Shown here: piece by piece, positions 60,137 to 64,000 of the stretch
How positions within the stretch are numbered: position 1 is the first letter of the stretch
Layout: each line of letters opens with the position of its first letter
Translations under genes and position numbers: made by a program
Assembly (NCBI RefSeq): GCF_007833165.1
Contig: NZ_VOBQ01000008.1
Coordinates: forward strand, 248,001 to 312,000
Origin: Caenimonas sedimenti
GTDB lineage: Bacteria; Pseudomonadota; Gammaproteobacteria; Burkholderiales; Burkholderiaceae_C
Direction of reading: 5' to 3'
DNA length: 64,000 bases
Notes under the pieces: generated by a model
The model's input: only the letters and a program-made list of their open reading frames with translations
The model's database searches: none
Told to the model about the DNA's origin: nothing

Positions 60137-60246
60137 GGATTCTCCGAAGTTGGGCCGACGTGACTTCCATTCTGGCGGAGTAGCATTACACAAATTACAA
60201 AACCGGCCCGGGGAAACCCTTGGGCGTCCGAACCTGAGGGGCCAAA

Positions 60247-61233
60247 TTGAAACTTGCTCAGCTCTTTATCCTGACGTTCGCCGTGCTGGCGGCCGGTTGC
60301 ACCACAAAGCCAAGCGACGCGGAAATCCAGCAAGCTTTGGTCGCTCACCTCCCAGAGAAGCACAAGACTGTCCTGCAGGTCGACCAAGTTCAGAGCGAGA
60401 GCTCTGGCATGGGCGATGACCTTGTGGTGAAGTTTAAGGCCCGGGTGAGCACGCGGGAGCCGCTATACATGCCCGCTGACATGGCGCAGGCCGCCAAAGC
60501 AGCAGGGGCGGATCTGGAGGCGGTGGCGCGGCTTGAGGAGGCCCTCAAGACTTTAACCGCCGTGGCCAAGGAGCCATTGCAGGCAGACATTGAGCGGGCC
60601 ACTTCAAGGCCTCAGTTCTTCCTGGTCGCCACACCCGCTCAGACCGGAATGGACTGGTACGGATCATTCAAGGCCAAGAAGGTCGTTGACAAGTGGATCA
60701 CCTCCCAGTTTCAAGAGGATGTACCTTTGAAGTTGGACGGGCTGCCATCCGCAACCCTCCCAGCCGGGGCAGTGTTGCCTCAAGCGGCGGAGCAATGGTT
60801 TGCAGAGACTCGACGAGCACAGTTGGCGCTGCTTGCCCGCCTGGACGATGCAAAGCGGATCGCCCAGAAGGATGCGGAGCTGGCAGCTGCGCAGGCAGCA
60901 ACGGAGCAAGCTCGCGCTGCGGCAGATCACGAACGCCAGCAGAAAGAGCAGCTTGCCAACACTATGGAGCGGCAAGCGCGGAGGCTGCCAATCTCCGTGA
61001 ATGCGAGACAGTCGGCAATCGGCAAGGGGCAGGTCATGGTGCTTGAAACAAGGCAGCCAATCACTGTTCGCTTGGAAGTGCGTCGAGGAGCGCAGTCCTT
61101 CACTCGGGACCTCCAGTTGGCCCCGGGTCGCAAAATCGAAATTGGTCACCTTGAAGGCTGGGCTTTTGCATCAGGCGACCAGGTGCAGATCTCTAATCCG
61201 GGATTCGACCCGGCCAGGTTCACTGTTCGCTGA
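60247..61233 (+). CDS. Coiled-coil lipoprotein
   Basis: 328 residues starting with TTG at 60247. Lipoprotein signal MKLAQLFILTFAVLAAGC. Residues about 190-245 are a long Ala/Gln/Glu coiled coil (KDAELAAAQAATEQARAAAD), and the C-terminal about 80 residues are a beta domain (QVMVLETRQPITVRLEVRRG). An envelope-anchored structural role is likely. No family is recognised. Confidence 0.65.
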   Translation: MKLAQLFILTFAVLAAGCTTKPSDAEIQQALVAHLPEKHKTVLQVDQVQSESSGMGDDLVVKFKARVSTREPLYMPADMAQAAKAAGADLEAVARLEEALKTLTAVAKEPLQADIERATSRPQFFLVATPAQTGMDWYGSFKAKKVVDKWITSQFQEDVPLKLDGLPSATLPAGAVLPQAAEQWFAETRRAQLALLARLDDAKRIAQKDAELAAAQAATEQARAAADHERQQKEQLANTMERQARRLPISVNARQSAIGKGQVMVLETRQPITVRLEVRRGAQSFTRDLQLAPGRKIEIGHLEGWAFASGDQVQISNPGFDPARFTVR

Positions 61234-61512
61234 GATGAAAACACCTGGCGGTCCAGGTCGGCGCCTTAGGCGTTGGTCGTGACGACCGGGAGGCCGATTG
61301 CGGTGGCCGATGCCAGGTGCGGCAAACGCCGACAGGGCACGCCGACGGCGAGCTAGAGATCTACGAGGTGGTCACGCGGGCGGACGTTGTGAAAGCCAGG
61401 CGATGCCGCGTGCGAAATTGGCGACGCGAAGTCCCAACCACTTCAATGGCTCACAGAGCTGACGGCTGGCAGGGCGCTTGCCCGAGGCACGCGCTCGGGA
61501 GTCCCGTCCCAC
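61234..61512. other. Gap; nothing supported
   Basis: About 280 bp between convergent genes. A short plus-strand open frame (61317-61538) overlaps the end of the metallopeptidase-like gene and has no family features. I see no T-tailed hairpin. Confidence 0.35.
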
Positions 61513-62628
61513 TCAGTACGGCACCGTATCGGGTGTGAGCGGCAGTTGGACGCCGACTTCTCCTGGGTGATCCGGGCTGTCGTAGAAGTACATGCCGCCT
61601 TCGCACATCAAGTCTTCACCGATGTCCCCGATCACTTCGAAGCCATCGTGGTTCGGCCAGACGCCGAGCTCCGCGTAGAGCGCCGCCAGTGCGGTCTCAA
61701 GCCTCTCGAAGAACGGGAGGAACCAGTGTTCTGTCAAGGCTTCGGCAACAGCCGGATCATCTCGCCAACTCTTTCCGAATCCGGCTGCGTTGCCCAGGTA
61801 GTACGCGGCGTGCTTCATCAGCCCGCCGTAGATCTCGCGGATCTCCCTGACGATCTGGCCGACTTGAGAATGCAACCGATAGGCCTTGATGCACTCATTG
61901 CCACGCTCTCGCGCGTCCGCCAGGTCATTGAGAAACGTCTCGCGGTAGTCGGCCTCAGGATTCTCGCCTCGCTTCGCTGACAAGGCGCAGGCTGCGTACT
62001 CGTCCCAAGAAGCCAGGATGACCTCGGAGCGCGCGCCCTGCTGGGCGTTCATATACTTGGTTCGCAGCAACGTGTCCGGGAAGCATCGGTCGTAGTGCGC
62101 GTTGACTTCAACGTGGGCGCACTCGTGGGCGAGCAACTGCATCGCGCGCTCGTAGCGATCCTCCTTGAGCATGCCAAAGAAGACCGCGGCATCCACAAAC
62201 ACATGGCTCTTGAGGACCCCATCACGCAAGACACTGGGTGTCATCGCCACACCGACCGTCCTCCCTCGGCTCGGAGCAAGTTCACGCGTTGCGCAGCCTC
62301 GATCGAGGGAGCGAAGCGCCTCTTCGTAGTCAATGGCTATCGTGACACCATCAAGCCGCTGGATATCAAAGTAGCGACCCATTTGCACGAAGAGCGCAGT
62401 CAGCTGTTCGCCCAATCCATCGGCGGCCTGCTGATCATCGAACCCCTGGACCTGTACGCGCAGGCCATCAGGGAAGGTGCTGGGCCGCGGAAGCGGCGCA
62501 TCAGGATTCGTTTCCGGTTGGTTCAACGCTACGCCCCCATACTTGGCGCCTATTCCACGGGTACTCCTCCTCGGAGGAAATGCGCGCGGCGGCGGCGCCA
62601 GTTTACGGCCTTGTTTCGCGGACAGCAT
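61513..62628 (-). CDS. Putative zinc metallopeptidase-like protein
   Basis: 371 residues. The helix MQLLAHECAHVEVNAHYDRC holds HExxH (HECAH), with possible further ligands in the helical C-terminal half. The N-terminal about 45 residues are basic and Pro-rich and may not be part of the product; a shorter start is possible. No signal peptide is clear. It resembles ImmA-like or other gluzincin-fold proteins only in the HExxH motif, so function is uncertain. Confidence 0.55.
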   Translation of the reverse strand: MLSAKQGRKLAPPPRAFPPRRSTRGIGAKYGGVALNQPETNPDAPLPRPSTFPDGLRVQVQGFDDQQAADGLGEQLTALFVQMGRYFDIQRLDGVTIAIDYEEALRSLDRGCATRELAPSRGRTVGVAMTPSVLRDGVLKSHVFVDAAVFFGMLKEDRYERAMQLLAHECAHVEVNAHYDRCFPDTLLRTKYMNAQQGARSEVILASWDEYAACALSAKRGENPEADYRETFLNDLADARERGNECIKAYRLHSQVGQIVREIREIYGGLMKHAAYYLGNAAGFGKSWRDDPAVAEALTEHWFLPFFERLETALAALYAELGVWPNHDGFEVIGDIGEDLMCEGGMYFYDSPDHPGEVGVQLPLTPDTVPY

Positions 62629-62741
62629 CCTGCTGTTTGGACGCGCCGGACTCTCAGGGATGACCGGGCGGTACGGTTGTTCCGCACCTGGCGGCCGGGT
62701 ACAGTGTCACCGCTCCGCCGAGTGCGGAGGGAGGACGGGCG

Positions 62742-63591
62742 ATGGCGGCAATGAAGACGATGGGCGCACGTGTGTGCGGCTGGGCGGCCGCGATTGCGCT
62801 CGGCGGCTGTTTCACCCTGCCCGCGCATGCTCAGAAGAAGGCACTTCCGTTCGAGGAGCTGCTCTACACCGGACGAGCGCTGCCCTTCTATGAACCGGCC
62901 AGTGGTGGCGGATTCCAGGCTCAGATTGAACAGGCGGTGCGCCGCTCGAACCTGGCGGAACGCATGGCACAGCTCGCGCACGGCATCCGATGGCGCACCA
63001 ACTTGTCAGTGGGATTCGCATCCTGTGGGAGCCCCAACGCGAACTACCAGCCGGCGAGCTCGCGGCTGACGATCTGCTACGAGCTAATCGAGCAGATGGC
63101 AGTCTTTTGCGCGCGAGGACACCGACTTCGCCATGAAGCTCGATCGCAATCGGTTTTCGCAACTGATCGACGGCGCCGTCTGGGCGATCTTCCTGCACGA
63201 GTTGGCGCACGCGATGATCGACATCAACAGAATCCCGATCACGGGTCGCGAGGAGGACGTCGCCGACCAGTTCGCGCTGTTCTTCTCGGCGAAGTACCTC
63301 GAGCCGCGCGGCGTGCCCGTGGTGGTGCCGGCGGCGTGGTTCTTCCGCAACCTTGAGAAGCGCAGAGGAGAGGGGAACCTGCAGCGCCAGTTGGCTGACG
63401 AGCACAGCCTGGATGGCCAGCGAATCTACAACCTGGCGTGCTGGGCGCTCGGCGCCGAACCCGGCCGGGGGCAGTCGGCCGCGCGGTTCGTCGGTCTGCC
63501 GGTGGAGCGGGCCGAGCGTTGCGGTGCGGAGTATGCCCGGCTGGAGGAAGGCATGCGGGCCCGGTTCAAGAAGTACATCTCGTTTCGCTGA
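62742..63591 (+). pseudogene. DUF4344-type secreted metallopeptidase, frameshifted
   Basis: The gene starts at 62742 behind a strong GGAGGGAGG site, with a signal peptide (WAAAIALGGCFTLPAHA) and a DUF4344-like region (SCGSPNANYQPASSRLTICY ELIEQ, split here). At the T4 run 63105-63108 the frame shifts: from there the second frame reads REDTDFAMKL, then FLHELAHAMIDI (HExxH) and PITGREEDVADQFALFF to the stop at 63591. Removing one T restores one continuous protein. This is a mutation or a sequencing error in a homopolymer. Confidence 0.75.
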
Positions 63592-63614
63592 ATCCTCTTC
63601 CTGGCCCGATCACC

Positions 63615-64000
63615 TCACAGGAGTTGACCTGCGAGCTGGCGCGCTCCGTCGAGCTCGTCTGCGCTGAGCGCGGAGGGATGTCGCAAGGCGTGCTGCACGG
63701 ATAGCTTCGCGTCCGAAGTGCGCTGCATGCGGTGCTCAATTTGCGCTTTCAGGTACCACGCTCGGGCGTACTCAGGATCATGGGCCACAGCGCGCGCGAG
63801 TTCGGCGACGGCTTCTTCCCCCATCCCTTGCTGAACGAAGGCGGCGGCAAGGTTGTAGCGGATATGGGGCTGCGAGGGGATCAACTCGAGCGAACGCGAA
63901 AGATGCTCCTGCGCGCGTGCGAAGTCGCCACTGCGCAAGTAAGCAGTCCCAGCGCAGCGGTGGCTGAACGCATCGTCGGGATCGAGCTTGCAGGCTTGTG
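63615..64000 (-). CDS. TPR-repeat protein, partial
   Basis: The frame is open to the right edge, so the N-terminus is missing; an internal TTG at 63938 is not needed as a start. Visible are about 128 residues with two to three TPR units: DAFSHRCAGTAYLRSGDFAR, EHLSRSLELIPSQPHIRYNL, AAAFVQQGMGEEAVAELARA, DPEYARAWYLKAQIEHRM. TPR proteins act as scaffolds; the role here cannot be told from the fragment. Confidence 0.75.
   Translation of the reverse strand, partial: QACKLDPDDAFSHRCAGTAYLRSGDFARAQEHLSRSLELIPSQPHIRYNLAAAFVQQGMGEEAVAELARAVAHDPEYARAWYLKAQIEHRMQRTSDAKLSVQHALRHPSALSADELDGARQLAGQLL

Overview
The window looks like a GC-rich betaproteobacterium of the Burkholderiales (Comamonadaceae-type). 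The grounds are strong GC codon bias, tightly overlapping catabolic operons, a Bug/TctC-type periplasmic binding protein and the style of the mobile-element genes. This is inference from gene content; there is no rRNA or tRNA in the window to anchor it. Three regions can be seen.

Region 1 (1-17620) is an acyl-CoA catabolic cluster, almost entirely on the minus strand and mostly coupled by ATGA/GTGA stop-start overlaps. It encodes three thiolase/lipid-transfer-like proteins, two DUF35 OB-fold partners, two MaoC hot-dog proteins, three enoyl-CoA hydratases, two acyl-CoA dehydrogenases, an acyl-CoA ligase, an SDR dehydrogenase, a nitronate-monooxygenase-like flavoprotein and the E1alpha, E1beta and E2 parts of a 2-oxoacid dehydrogenase complex (no E3 here). 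An IclR regulator is the first gene of one operon and a divergent solute-binding protein faces it. The set fits activation, beta-oxidation and probably retro-aldol cleavage of a side chain; the substrate cannot be named. Two separate promoters carry a common AACGAACG operator core.

Region 2 (about 18200-47700) is part of an integrative or conjugative element. It holds a 1700-residue methylase-helicase, small element proteins with a repeated 5' leader, a NADAR-like/SLOG-like fusion, a lone integrase core-binding-like protein, and a 19-kb minus-strand block that combines a class IVB pilus operon (pilL, N, P, O, Q, R, S and minor pilins) with a VirB1-like transglycosylase and VirB8-VirB9-VirB10. 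PilL carries a domain visibly paralogous to the C-terminal part of the local VirB9, fused to an OmpA-like and a TcpQ-like domain. Three PilT/DotB-like ATPases accompany the PilQ assembly ATPase. A TnpB element with a substituted RuvC-II glutamate sits between two TcpQ-domain genes. I see no VirB4, VirD4, relaxase, VirB6 or prepilin peptidase in the window.

Region 3 (47800-64000) is an accessory patchwork on both strands: a NucS/DUF91-like nuclease with an XRE regulator, a degraded IS5-type transposase, a 1052-residue protein with a PD-(D/E)XK-like N-terminus and long helical part, a DUF4403 lipoprotein, a head-to-head SRAP (YedK) and OB-less ATP-dependent DNA ligase pair, several secreted or lipoprotein hypotheticals, two putative metallopeptidase genes (one frameshifted) and a TPR protein running off the edge. 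It reads as a defence/repair-rich accessory zone.
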